Source: Hymenobacter metallicola
GTDB taxonomy: Bacteria; Bacteroidota; Bacteroidia; Cytophagales; Hymenobacteraceae
Assembly (NCBI RefSeq): GCF_004745645.1
Contig: NZ_SRMB01000001.1
Coordinates: forward strand, 1,922,001-1,986,000
DNA length: 64,000 nucleotides
Reading direction: 5' to 3'
Under the pieces are notes generated by a model that saw nothing but the letters and a program-made list of their open reading frames with translations, did not search any database and was not told where the DNA came from. How positions within the stretch are numbered: the first letter of the stretch is position 1; each line of letters opens with the position of its first letter. This document shows, one piece after another, positions 1-7,681 of this stretch. Both the position numbers and the translations under genes were made by a program.

Positions 1-267
1 CTCGTCCACGTAGATTTTCTCCAGGTAGCCTTTCACTCGGGCCCGTACTTCCACGTTGCGCACGGCCTGAATATCGGCCACGTATTCCCGGGTCAGTACA
101 GTGTCGCGGGCTACGAGGCGCATGACTGGTAAGGCTTGGGGCGGCTCTACGGCGGCAGTAGATCCAGGGTCGGCCTTGCCCTGGCCGCAGCCAGTCAACA
201 GAGCGCTTCCGACCATGGCTAGAGGGAAGCAATACGGGCGCGCACGGCGTACAAAGTAGCTAGGCAT
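1..267 (-). CDS. RND efflux membrane-fusion (periplasmic adaptor) protein, N-terminal part
   Basis: Only the first 89 residues lie in the window; the gene continues past the left edge. The start ATG is at 267. The N-terminus has a basic stretch, a hydrophobic core and a lipobox-like LLTGC, so it is probably an inner-membrane-anchored lipoprotein. The text that follows (RDTVLTREYVADIQAVRNVE, then VRARVKGYLEKIYVDE) is the typical start of HlyD/AcrA-type adaptors, leading into the first lipoyl/barrel-sandwich strand. Such adaptors link an RND pump to an outer-membrane channel. The neighbours (cysteine-rich copper-storage-like protein, CusS/CusR-like pair) suggest a metal rather than a drug substrate, but this is inference. 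Confidence 0.85.
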   Translation of the reverse strand, partial: MPSYFVRRARPYCFPLAMVGSALLTGCGQGKADPGSTAAVEPPQALPVMRLVARDTVLTREYVADIQAVRNVEVRARVKGYLEKIYVDE

Positions 268-387
268 AGGTGTAGAAAAAGAAGGTCGACGGCCAGACTC
301 TCGGCGGCCGAAATGGGTGAGCAGGAAGGAGAAGAACCGGCAGTAGCTATGAGTGATTTAGCTTCGGAGTGAGACACTGACTCAGTG

Positions 388-711
388 CTAATAGGCCGTG
401 CGGCAGGCATCCTCGGCTTGGCGGCAAGCCTGGGTGCAGCGCCGGCTGCAATCATCATCATACTGCGTAGCCTCATCGGCACAGGCGCGGCACAGTTCGG
501 CACATTCGCGTAGCAGGAACTGCACGTGTTCCGAGCCCCGAGCTACAAAGGCAGCGACCAGCTGGCAGAGGTCGGCACAGTCCCGGGTGAGCAGGATGCT
601 GCGCACCCGACCCGCTGCCAGGGAACTTGTCAGATTGGCGCTGTAACATTCATTGCAGGTAGCCGTGCAGTCATTCAGGGCGTTAAACAGGTGCTGTTGG
701 CGGGGAAGCAT
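388..711 (-). CDS. Four-helix-bundle copper-storage-like protein (Csp / DUF326 type)
   Basis: This 107-residue protein has 12 cysteines, at residues 15, 19, 22, 45, 49, 70, 74, 77, 88, 92, 96 and 103. They are spaced in CxxxC and CxxC patterns along predicted helices, which is the signature of the four-helix-bundle Csp family that binds many Cu(I) ions inside the bundle. No signal peptide is visible, so it would be cytosolic (Csp3-like). It lies 120 bp downstream of no other minus-strand gene but inside a group with an RND adaptor and a CusS/CusR-like pair, which fits copper handling. Family is clear; the metal is inferred from family and context. Confidence 0.88.
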   Translation of the reverse strand: MLPRQQHLFNALNDCTATCNECYSANLTSSLAAGRVRSILLTRDCADLCQLVAAFVARGSEHVQFLLRECAELCRACADEATQYDDDCSRRCTQACRQAEDACRTAY

Positions 712-774
712 GGGAGAAGAAAAAGCGGATAAGGCGGGTGGAAAGCCTGTTCGTGGAAGAAAGTGAGGTGTGGT

Positions 775-1002
775 TCACGGCTGCTGTTCCTGCAGTGTAT
801 CGGCTGCGGCTTCGGTAGTCGCGGGCAATTGCACCGACAGCTCCTGCCGCGCTTGGGTCTGACGCAACAGCTGTGCTTCCAGCTCCTCATCGGCTGTCCG
901 ACCATCAAGCTGGAGCAGGAAATAGCAGTTGAGCGCCGTCGAAAGCAGTAGCGCTCCAACCAGCAGGTAGAGCAGCATATGGGGGCGTTTTTCTCCTTTC
1001 AT
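775..1002 (-). CDS. Small single-pass membrane protein
   Basis: A 75-residue protein. The ATG at 1002 is preferred over an upstream in-frame start at 1071, because it is followed directly by a short basic stretch (MKGEKRPH) and a hydrophobic segment at about residues 9-31. The remainder is a polar, Glu/Gln-rich helical tail that would lie in the periplasm or cytosol. I do not recognise a family. It is on the same strand as, and about 90 bp downstream of, the sensor kinase gene, so it may be co-transcribed with the metal-response genes. Confidence 0.6.
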   Translation of the reverse strand: MKGEKRPHMLLYLLVGALLLSTALNCYFLLQLDGRTADEELEAQLLRQTQARQELSVQLPATTEAAADTLQEQQP

Positions 1003-1095
1003 AGCAGGGTGAGGCAGCAGTGAACGCCACAAAGCACCCCCCGCGACATTAACGCGGACTGAACGAGACATTAAAAAAGATTAAGAAGCGGCGGG

Positions 1096-2469
1096 CTAGG
1101 CCTGCGCCGCGGGCAGGCGCAACGTGGCCGTAGTGCCTTTGCCGGGGATGGAGACGAGTTGCAACTCTCCCCCGTGGCGCTGCGCAATCTTCTGGGTCAC
1201 GGCTAATCCAATGCCGTAGCCAGGCTCCTGGCGGCCGTTTTCAGCCCGGTACAGGGGCTCCGTTACTCGGGCCAGCTCTCCGGGCTCGATGCCAATGCCG
1301 GAATCGACTACGTCCACCGCTACGGTACCCAGGTCGGGGTAGCTGAGCGTGGCCCGCACCTCGGCCCGTGAATACTTGCAGGCGTTGTCGAGCAGGTTAA
1401 GCAACGCCGTGGTGAGCAAATGGGCGTTACCGGTCACGGCAAAGGGCGTTTCCAGCCGCGAAGGTAGCTGGCCAAAATCCACCCGGATAGTTCGTTCCGG
1501 GTAGCGGCCCTGGCACTGGCTTAGCGCCTGAGTCAGGCATTCGTCCAGTCGTACGGGCTCCCCCCGAAACCGGGCTTCGTCCGCCTGCGCCAGGGTGAGC
1601 AGCGAGTTAGTCAGCGCTACCAGCTGGCGTAAGTCGTCCACGGCCGAGGCCATGCTGGCTTTGGCATCCTCCAGGGTCTGGTCGTAGGCGTGACCGGTTT
1701 GCAAGGTACCCAGGGCCACGGTCAGCGGCGTGCGCAACTCGTGCGAGGCGTGGCTAACAAAGCTCTTTTGTGCTTCAAAAGCCTGTTCCACACCGCCCAG
1801 CATGCGGTTGAAGGTGATGGCCAGCTGGGCGATTTCGTCGGTGCCGTTACCCTCGTCTACTCGGCGGTTCAACTCGCGGGCCGTAATCCGGCGCACCTGC
1901 TTGATTACCCGGGCAATGGGCTTGAGAGACTCGTCGGCAAAATACCAGCCGGCCAGAATAATGAGTACCAGAGCCCCCACGTTGCCAACCAGCAAAATCA
2001 AACGCAGGCTGGCCAGCTGGGACCAGCCCAGGGCGTCGTAGCCGGCCGCGAACAGCCGGTATGGCTGCCCCACGGGGCCGTAATTGAAGCCCACACCTTC
2101 CAGGGAGCCGGCCCGAAACGTCACCGGCTGTGCGCTGGCCGCCACGCGGGGTAGCTGGCGGCGGTTTTCTGCCTGAGGCACGGTATCGGCGCTGACGTAC
2201 AGCAACCGGTTGTCGGAACTATAGATGCTGATTTCCTCCTGTTCGATGGTCAGCAGGTCGGCCCGCCGGAAAGCTCGGGCCGTACGCGTGGAGTCGGCAG
2301 GGCTACTCAGGTGCAGGCGGGCCGTCATCACGGCTTTGCCGGCCAGCCGGCGAGTGAATCGCTGCTCGCGGGCCGCGGCGTGGAAATAGTACACAAAAGC
2401 CGAAAGGCTGAGCTGGATGGCCAGCACCAGCAGCGTAAAGCGCAGAATCAGCTTGTTGCGTATCAGCAT
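1096..2469 (-). CDS. Sensor histidine kinase, CusS/OmpR-type
   Basis: A 457-residue membrane kinase. It has TM1 at about residues 8-29, a periplasmic sensor domain of about 125 residues, TM2 at about 156-177, and a HAMP linker to about 231. The HisKA box has the phospho-accepting His243 in SHASHELRTP. The HATPase region shows the N box NLLDNACKYS (358-367), G1 DSGIGI (389-394) and G2 GYGIGLA (417-423). It starts 12 bp after the stop of the response regulator and is surely co-transcribed with it. Context with the copper-storage-like protein and RND adaptor suggests sensing of periplasmic metal; this is inference. Confidence 0.93.
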   Translation of the reverse strand: MLIRNKLILRFTLLVLAIQLSLSAFVYYFHAAAREQRFTRRLAGKAVMTARLHLSSPADSTRTARAFRRADLLTIEQEEISIYSSDNRLLYVSADTVPQAENRRQLPRVAASAQPVTFRAGSLEGVGFNYGPVGQPYRLFAAGYDALGWSQLASLRLILLVGNVGALVLIILAGWYFADESLKPIARVIKQVRRITARELNRRVDEGNGTDEIAQLAITFNRMLGGVEQAFEAQKSFVSHASHELRTPLTVALGTLQTGHAYDQTLEDAKASMASAVDDLRQLVALTNSLLTLAQADEARFRGEPVRLDECLTQALSQCQGRYPERTIRVDFGQLPSRLETPFAVTGNAHLLTTALLNLLDNACKYSRAEVRATLSYPDLGTVAVDVVDSGIGIEPGELARVTEPLYRAENGRQEPGYGIGLAVTQKIAQRHGGELQLVSIPGKGTTATLRLPAAQA

Positions 2470-2481
2470 TAGGCCCGCAGG

Positions 2482-3159
2482 TTAACTTTCGCGAATGACG
2501 TAGCCCATGCCTACCACCGTATGAATCAGCTTGGTGTCGTAACCCTTATCGAGCTTTTTGCGCAGGTGGCTCACGTACACATCGATGATATTGGTATTGG
2601 TGTCGAAGTTCAGATCCCATACCTTCTCGGCTATGTCAACCCGCGAAATAACCCGGTTGCGGTTCAGCAGCAGGTATTCCAGCAGGGCGTATTCCTTGGT
2701 GGTGAGCTCAATGCGCTGCCCGGCGCGGGTTACGGCCTTGGTGTCGAGGTTGAGTTCCAAATCGGCCAGCTGCAGTACGCGTCTGACCGCTGTGGCTTCC
2801 GAGCTGCGGCGGGTGAGCACCCGGGCCCGTAGCAGCAGCTCCTTAAACTCAAAGGGCTTGACCAGATAGTCGTCGGCGCCCGCCTCAAACCCGGTCACCT
2901 TATCATCGAGGCTGTCGAGGGCCGTGAGTAGGAGCACGGGCACTTGGGGGTAGTCGGTGCGAATCAGGCGACACAGCTCAAAGCCGTTGATGTGGGGCAG
3001 GTTCACGTCGAGAATAACCAGGTCGTAGTGCCCCTGTTGCACCAGCGAGAGGCCCATGCGCCCATCAAAAGCCACACTAAAGTCGTATCCCTCGTTTTCG
3101 AAGCCTTTCTTAACAAACGAAGCCAGCTTGGGCTCGTCTTCCACCAAGAGTATTTTCAT
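2482..3159 (-). CDS. Response regulator, OmpR/PhoB family (CusR-like)
   Basis: A 225-residue regulator. The ATG at 3159 (MKILLVEDEP) is the natural start, since a receiver domain begins at once; an upstream in-frame extension to 3261 is not receiver sequence. The receiver has phospho-acceptor Asp51 and Lys101 in KPFEF. A C-terminal winged-helix (Trans_reg_C) domain follows from about residue 128, with TTKEYALLEYLL and VYVSHLRKKLDKG typical of the family. It is the first gene of the pair with the sensor kinase and probably controls the metal-resistance genes downstream. Confidence 0.94.
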   Translation of the reverse strand: MKILLVEDEPKLASFVKKGFENEGYDFSVAFDGRMGLSLVQQGHYDLVILDVNLPHINGFELCRLIRTDYPQVPVLLLTALDSLDDKVTGFEAGADDYLVKPFEFKELLLRARVLTRRSSEATAVRRVLQLADLELNLDTKAVTRAGQRIELTTKEYALLEYLLLNRNRVISRVDIAEKVWDLNFDTNTNIIDVYVSHLRKKLDKGYDTKLIHTVVGMGYVIRES

Positions 3160-3309
3160 TCGGATAGCCCCAGAACCTGAGCGCAAGTATACTGGTAATA
3201 CCCCGGCCGCAGTGGCCGGGTTGCAGAACCCTTCTTGTTCCAGTCGATTCAGTGCCCGCATGCCAGGCCCTAAATCGGCGTCTCCCTTGTCTTTATCTTT
3301 TACCTGTCC

Positions 3310-3555
3310 ATGCCCGATCCTTTGTCCCTATCCGACCGTCTAGCCCTGCAGCGCACCCGACTGGCCAATGAGCGCACGTTCCTCACCTACGTACGCACTA
3401 GCCTGGCGATGCTGGGCTTTGGCCTGGTACTAATTCAACTTCACCCCATCCGCACCGGGCTGCTGGGGTACGGAGCCGTGACAGCCGCCGTCTTGGTTAT
3501 GCTCACCGGCTGGCTCCGCTTCCATCAACGGCGCAAAGAAATAGAAGCCAGCTAG
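3310..3555 (+). CDS. DUF202 family small membrane protein
   Basis: An 81-residue protein with the DUF202 hallmark RTRLANERTFLTYVRTSLA near the N-terminus, followed by two hydrophobic segments (about 36-52 and 58-74) and a basic C-terminal tail. This matches the YidH-like DUF202 family of small inner-membrane proteins, whose function is unknown. It is divergent from the response regulator gene, with about 150 bp between them. Confidence 0.85.
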   Translation: MPDPLSLSDRLALQRTRLANERTFLTYVRTSLAMLGFGLVLIQLHPIRTGLLGYGAVTAAVLVMLTGWLRFHQRRKEIEAS

Positions 3556-3759
3556 GGCATCGACAGGTATGCCGCAACAGGCTCTTGGCCAAGTAACCTG
3601 CTAAAAGCCCCGCCGTTGTGCATGCACTCTTGTGTTTCACTCCGGCCGCTGGGCTTGGTACCGTGAGGGCCTTTTTTATTGTGGTCAGTGGCAGACTTAT
3701 CCGACTCGGCGGTCTTTCAGTGCCCTACCTAGCGTAAGGCACGGGCCTCTTTGGGAATC

Positions 3760-3940
3760 ATGCACTGCTTCAACCAGGACGAGCTGTAAAAAAAGGCGAG
3801 TCGGAAGGTATGCTGAAGCTCAGGCCTAGGCCTGAATTGCCGGGTTGCAGGACGTGTACTGCCGATGCGACAAACCCTTTGAGCAGTATGGGGCGGCAAC
3901 CAGTCAACGATGAGGTATTTGGCGACGGCCAGCAGGCTCG
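3760..3940 (-). pseudogene. Possible decayed transposase fragment
   Basis: The 424-base stretch 3556-3979 has no convincing intact gene. On the minus strand, frames joined across indels read like a DDE transposase segment: AKYLIVD, then (frame change) LKGFVASAVHVL, then RPRPELQHTFRLAFFYS. This resembles the usual order of a YLIVDGYFAKKGFV block followed by a block ending in LRxDAxLxY. No terminal inverted repeats or intact ends were found. The match is from memory of the family and is weak. Confidence 0.33.
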
Positions 3941-3979
3941 GCATCCTTGCAAGATGCGCGCGTAGCCATTCCGGCCATT

Positions 3980-4510
3980 TTAAAGGAAACTGAGCCCACG
4001 TATATAGTCCTGAACCACGGGCAGAAACAAGGAAACGGCGGCGTTAAGGTAATCCCGCTCGGCGGCGGTCCAGTGGCGTGGTTCGCCAAACACGCAGGGC
4101 TGCAGGATGCCCCACAGCTGATCTTTCTCGGTGATATGCGCATGCACCAGTGCGCGGTGGCCGAAAGTAGTGCGCTCAAACTCTTGGTTGAGTACGTCGG
4201 CAGAGGCTTTGGTAACGTCATCCACGAAAACTGAGGGCTTAGCGGCCAGTGCGGCTCGGAACAAAGGATCTTGCTTCGGTAAGTCACCGGTATCGTTTTG
4301 CCACTCGTGGCGGGGGTCGGGTACGGTTTCGTTTACTCGCCAGACAAAGGCAATGCGGCCACGGCCCAGTTCGGGGTTGCGCACGTACAGAAAACAACGA
4401 TCAGCACGCAGGGAAGCGCCGACCTGGGCCAGGGCGGGCGGTAGCCTCTGGGCGGGAGGTTCGCTGGTAGTCAAGACCTTTTCCAGGTCTGCAAGAGAGG
4501 TAGTGTTCAT
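3980..4510 (-). CDS. GAF-domain protein
   Basis: A 176-residue protein, starting at the ATG at 4510 rather than the TTG at 4519. Most of it reads as one GAF domain: LADLEKVLTTS lead-in helix, RADRCFLYVRNPELGRGRIAF strand region (residues about 35-55), VFVDDV and a C-terminal RDYLNAAVSLFLPVVQDYI helix. GAF modules that precede kinases look similar, but here there is no kinase or output domain and no adjacent regulator. It may bind a small ligand or a chromophore; nothing in the sequence fixes which. Confidence 0.72.
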   Translation of the reverse strand: MNTTSLADLEKVLTTSEPPAQRLPPALAQVGASLRADRCFLYVRNPELGRGRIAFVWRVNETVPDPRHEWQNDTGDLPKQDPLFRAALAAKPSVFVDDVTKASADVLNQEFERTTFGHRALVHAHITEKDQLWGILQPCVFGEPRHWTAAERDYLNAAVSLFLPVVQDYIRGLSFL

Positions 4511-4774
4511 GATAGGCAAGAGTTAGCAACGAAACTTGCCAGACATACGAAGCCCAGGGCTGGTTTGCTGCTTTCTTCACTGCCCGGCCTGCGCCCGGGT
4601 ACCGAAAATTGCCCGTGCAGAAAGCTGGCAATTCGACGATGCTGGTAGCCGACAGGAAAAAAATTCAGCGGTTGGCCGGCATTTTCCTGCCATTGGGCTT
4701 GTGGTTTGCTGCTTTCATCCTAGTTGTCAGCAGGTTGAGCTTGCAGGCAGGCTATAGATCAACAATCTTTGCAC

Positions 4775-4990
4775 ATGCATTTCTTACTTCTTCTGTGGCT
4801 GAGCCAGCAGCCGTCCTTAATCACGTCGGAAAAAGGAGCCCTTCAAGTAGCCCTGAATGCTATGCTACTAACTCACGACCGCACCCAGAGCCTGCTGCCT
4901 TATGAGCGCAGCTTATTGAAGCGCGTAGCCCAGAGTCAGATGACGGTAGCGCATATGCTGGCGTATTTGCGGGAGCACGAACAAGCCTAA
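4775..4990 (+). CDS. Small hypothetical protein
   Basis: A 71-residue reading frame from the ATG at 4775 with a short hydrophobic N-terminus (MHFLLLLWL) and a helical, regular C-terminal part (LPYERSLLKRVAQSQMTVAH, then MLAYLREHEQA). The end is followed within 30 bp by a hairpin with flanking U-tract, which supports a transcript ending here. No family recognised. It could be a chance frame; the upstream 258 bases hold nothing convincing. Confidence 0.4.
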   Translation: MHFLLLLWLSQQPSLITSEKGALQVALNAMLLTHDRTQSLLPYERSLLKRVAQSQMTVAHMLAYLREHEQA

Positions 4991-5015
4991 ACTCGCACCA
5001 TCGTTGCCCCAGAAT

Positions 5016-5050
5016 ACAAAAGCGCCGGTAGTATCTCGGGGCTTTTGTGT
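5016..5050 (+). terminator. Hairpin between the small ORF and the DUF4468 gene
   Basis: Arms ACAAAAGC (5016-5023) and GCTTTTGT (5041-5048) can pair, and GTGTTTCTT follows. The stem is short with a long loop, so this is a modest terminator candidate. Confidence 0.45.
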
Positions 5051-5062
5051 TTCTTCGGGGCA

Positions 5063-5652
5063 ATGAGGAAATTGCTAATAGTCCTATTTTTATTTACTAC
5101 CCTTGCCAGTCAGGCTCAGGTATGGAAGGCCCCGCTGCCGATGGACTCCATCCGGCAGAAATACACCTACACGGGTGTCGTTATGGTGCCGGGTGTTTCG
5201 GCCGCCGAGTTGCAGCTCCGCGCCCGCCGGTGGCTGATTGCCTTACACCCCACCGGCCTCCCCCCACCCGGGAGCCCGACGGCTCGGTGCTGGCAACGGG
5301 GACCTTCCGGTTGCTTACTTCCGGCGGCAGCCTTTCTACTACTACAGTATGGTTTACGTGCTTGGTAGAAACGAAAGACGGACGGGCGCGCTACACGTTC
5401 ACCGATTTTCGGCAGCATGAAGACTATACCTCGAGCGTAGCGGCTACCACCATTCTCAGCAAGGAGCGGTACCTGGAGCCCCGCCCCATTGAGGAAATGC
5501 TTCTTCCCAACCCGACTCGAAATGACTTCGATGGAAAAGGGCGGCCCCGGCCGGCTACGCAACAGGTGGCGTCCCTGATGCACGAGCAGATCAGCCGACA
5601 GATCCAGGCTTTTCTGAACGTGCTGGCTGCCGAGCCCGCCAAAGCCTGGTAA
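5063..5652 (+). pseudogene. DUF4468 secreted protein, disrupted by a frameshift
   Basis: The frame starting at the ATG at 5063 gives a signal peptide (MRKLLIVLFLFTTLASQAQ) and a DUF4468-like start: DSIRQKYTYTGVVMVPGVSA, then AELQLRARRWLI. It then degenerates into LHPTGLPPPGSPTARCW. The next frame picks up the family text (REPDGSVLATGTFRLL, TTVWFTCLVETKDGRARYTF, TDFRQHEDYT) and runs to the stop at 5652. The switch falls near the C-rich run around 5250-5270 (six Cs at 5260-5265). It is either a recently broken gene or a homopolymer sequencing error; the rest of both halves is undamaged, which favours a very recent event or an error. Confidence 0.8.
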
Positions 5653-5804
5653 CGGCTTCTTTTCGCGGCAGCGCCACCGACGAGCTTGGCAGGGAGGCAT
5701 TTTGCTTGCTGAGCGGCGGCTGAGGGGATTTGGCTTTATCATTTTCACATCATGTGGACGAGGTAGGTTTGAAACAGTCTTTCACTTTTCAGCTCCCCGT
5801 CCGC

Positions 5805-6200
5805 ATGAAAAAGATGCTCTTCGCCGCCCTCTCCTTGCTGTATTCATGCGCTGCCCTGGCCCAGACATCAACGACCAGTGACCAACTGCTGCCCAAGGCT
5901 GAATTGGCCCAGCAACCCCACACCGAGCTGAAGCTACGGGAACAGAAAGATTATCCTGAGGCTGCCTCCCCCCGAAATCATGGGCAGGCGGTGCGCACTG
6001 TGGCGCGCGAAACAGCGCTGGAAGGTGCTGAAAAGGGCGCCCTCGTTAGCTCAGTTGCCAGCCGCGGCCGAAGCCGGACCCTACGCACGGCCCGCTGCCC
6101 CCGCCCAGGGCGGGTACACGGCCTTCGGGCCGCCAGCAACGAGCGAATGGGGGGCCGCCAGGGCAACAATGGCCACCGTGCTTTCACGAAGCGAAAGTAG
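5805..6200 (+). CDS. Small secreted basic protein
   Basis: A 131-residue protein starting at the ATG at 5805, which opens a clear signal peptide (MKKMLFAALSLLYSCAALAQ). An upstream in-frame start at 5730 would put the signal peptide inside. The mature part has a hydrophilic section (HTELKLREQKDYPEAASPRN), a regular segment (GQAVRTVARETALEGAEKGA) and an Arg/Gly-rich tail. No family recognised. The tail after about residue 95 overlaps a competing frame of similar length, so the true C-terminus is uncertain. Confidence 0.55.
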   Translation: MKKMLFAALSLLYSCAALAQTSTTSDQLLPKAELAQQPHTELKLREQKDYPEAASPRNHGQAVRTVARETALEGAEKGALVSSVASRGRSRTLRTARCPRPGRVHGLRAASNERMGGRQGNNGHRAFTKRK

Positions 6201-6300
6201 CACCGACCTATTTCTAAGTAAATCGGCGGGCGGCGGGCACTGTTTACCGTTCAGCCCGCGTTTTGCTGCTCAAGATACCGCAGGTTAGATCTGCGTCTCG

Positions 6301-6308
6301 TAGCTTTG
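6301..6308 (+). promoter_or_regulatory. Possible Bacteroidota -7 box
   Basis: TAGCTTTG matches the Bacteroidota -7 consensus TAnnTTTG and lies 13 bases before the ATG at 6322. No clear -33 TTG was found at the expected distance, so this is a candidate only. Confidence 0.4.
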
Positions 6309-6321
6309 CATCCGTCTTTCT

Positions 6322-6678
6322 ATGCACATTGTACTTCGTCTTTTCTGCTGTTTGCTGTGGCTGGTTGCGGGCGTAGTGCCGGCCCAGGCGCACAGCGGGC
6401 CGGCGGCGGTTCACCAGGGTACCAAGCCCCGGGCCGGCAGCGCGTCGCCGCCCGTGAAGGCAGTGCCGCATACCGAGCGTAAAAGCAAGCCTCAGCGAAT
6501 AGAGGCCCGGGCTCCGGCGGGCCGGGAGCAAGCCCAATCTGCCCGCAGCAGCCGACCTGAACGCACGGCCCGTAGTGCCCGTAGTGGTAGAGGGGCCGAA
6601 GGCGGCCGCAGTGCCCGGGGCGGCGGCAGTAGCCGCGGCAACGCCGGCGCTGGTCGGGGCCACGGCCGGGGTCACTAA
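6322..6678 (+). CDS. Secreted Arg/Gly/Ser-rich low-complexity protein
   Basis: A 118-residue protein with a signal peptide (cleavage near VPAQA at about residue 23). The mature chain is disordered and strongly basic, with many short RS, RSSR and RGG-like stretches (for example GRSARGGGSSRGNAGAGRGH) and a GHGRGH end. It has no recognised domain. The run of GC-rich repeats makes several other frames look open; this frame is preferred because of the signal peptide and because it ends 20 bp before the next gene. Role unknown; a charged periplasmic or surface protein is likely. Confidence 0.6.
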   Translation: MHIVLRLFCCLLWLVAGVVPAQAHSGPAAVHQGTKPRAGSASPPVKAVPHTERKSKPQRIEARAPAGREQAQSARSSRPERTARSARSGRGAEGGRSARGGGSSRGNAGAGRGHGRGH

Positions 6679-6698
6679 CGGCTACTGAATCAGGAACT

Positions 6699-7661
6699 AT
6701 GTCTTTTTTACCGGAGTGTCGTTGCGTATTGGTGTTGCTGCTGACTGGCCTACTGGGCACGAGCACCTGGGCCACGGCTCAGACCAAAAGTCCCAGCAAA
6801 CCCGCTACCCGCCCGGCGACACCCGTTAAAACGCCGGTTCCGGTCAAGAAAACACCGCCGCCCCCGCCGCCCCCTGCCCCTGTGGCCGTTGCCAAACACG
6901 GCAGCTTCCGGGCCGAACTTACGTACGGTACCAACTCTTCCTTTTTTGGGCGCACCCAACTTACGCGCTACCCCTACGCGGCCGGTGAACTAACGTACAC
7001 CAGCCGCTTCGGCGTTTGGGGCTCCGTAGTAGGCTATAACCTGTTTGATACCTCCAGCTTTGTTGACGAAACCGACTTGTCGGTGGGTTGGGACGGGGAC
7101 TTGTCCAAAACCGTGGATGCCTCGCTCAGCTACTCCCGTTTTCTGTTCGCCGAGAATAGTCCGCTGGTGAAATCCAGCGTGAACAATTCCCTGGATGGCT
7201 ACCTGGGCTGGGACTGGGGCTACGTGTATTCCCGCCTGAATGCCTCCTACCTGTTTGGGGAAAGCAACGACTTTTTTCTGGTGCTCGACAACTCCCGCTA
7301 TTTCGAAATCGACAAGGTTTTCACCCCCGAAGGCTACGTTTCTTTCGAGCCCCGCCTGAGCGTAATGGCCGGCACCCAGCACTTTGTCGAAACCAGCATC
7401 GAGCAGCAAATTCTGCGCGGCAACAACGGCAACGGAAAAGGCAAGGGTAAAGGCGGCACCACAACGACTACCACGGTAACCGAAACCCCGGTGACCCGCT
7501 TCCGGGTGCTCAACTACGAGCTACGCGTGCCCGTCACCTACTCCCTGGGCATGGTGTCGGTGCAGGCCGCCTGGCGCTATTCCATTCCCGTCAACCTGCT
7601 GCCCGAGGATGTCTCGCAGGCCCGATCTTATTTCACTACCAGCATTTCCCTGAATCTATAA
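6699..7661 (+). CDS. Predicted outer-membrane beta-barrel protein with Pro-rich linker
   Basis: A 320-residue protein with a signal peptide (to about residue 28), then a Lys/Pro/Thr linker containing an eight-Pro run. From about residue 65 it is built of alternating strands rich in Tyr, Phe and Trp (FRAELTYGTNSSFFG, RFGVWGSVVGYNLFD and others). The chain ends ARSYFTTSISLNL, where a terminal aromatic/hydrophobic residue is usual for outer-membrane barrels. A Gly/Lys loop (NGNGKGKGKGG) and a poly-Thr stretch lie near residues 245-262. It is 20 bp before a response regulator gene and may be in one operon with that two-component pair. Confidence 0.72.
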   Translation: MSFLPECRCVLVLLLTGLLGTSTWATAQTKSPSKPATRPATPVKTPVPVKKTPPPPPPPAPVAVAKHGSFRAELTYGTNSSFFGRTQLTRYPYAAGELTYTSRFGVWGSVVGYNLFDTSSFVDETDLSVGWDGDLSKTVDASLSYSRFLFAENSPLVKSSVNNSLDGYLGWDWGYVYSRLNASYLFGESNDFFLVLDNSRYFEIDKVFTPEGYVSFEPRLSVMAGTQHFVETSIEQQILRGNNGNGKGKGKGGTTTTTTVTETPVTRFRVLNYELRVPVTYSLGMVSVQAAWRYSIPVNLLPEDVSQARSYFTTSISLNL

Positions 7662-7681
7662 CGCAGCTTTCCGCCCCCGCC

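Noticed and set aside
4609..4905. 98-residue plus-strand frame with a hydrophobic stretch
   Set aside because: The second half is Ser/Pro/Glu filler and it overlaps a more regular frame at 4775-4990; no support beyond openness.
5980..6288. 102-residue frame overlapping the small secreted protein gene
   Set aside because: No signal peptide and no start context; the frame at 5805 has a clear signal peptide. A frameshift between the two cannot be excluded.
6244..6775. Two minus-strand frames of about 145 residues opposite the Arg/Gly-rich protein
   Set aside because: Low-complexity GC-rich DNA leaves all frames open; the minus-strand versions have no signal peptide or motif.
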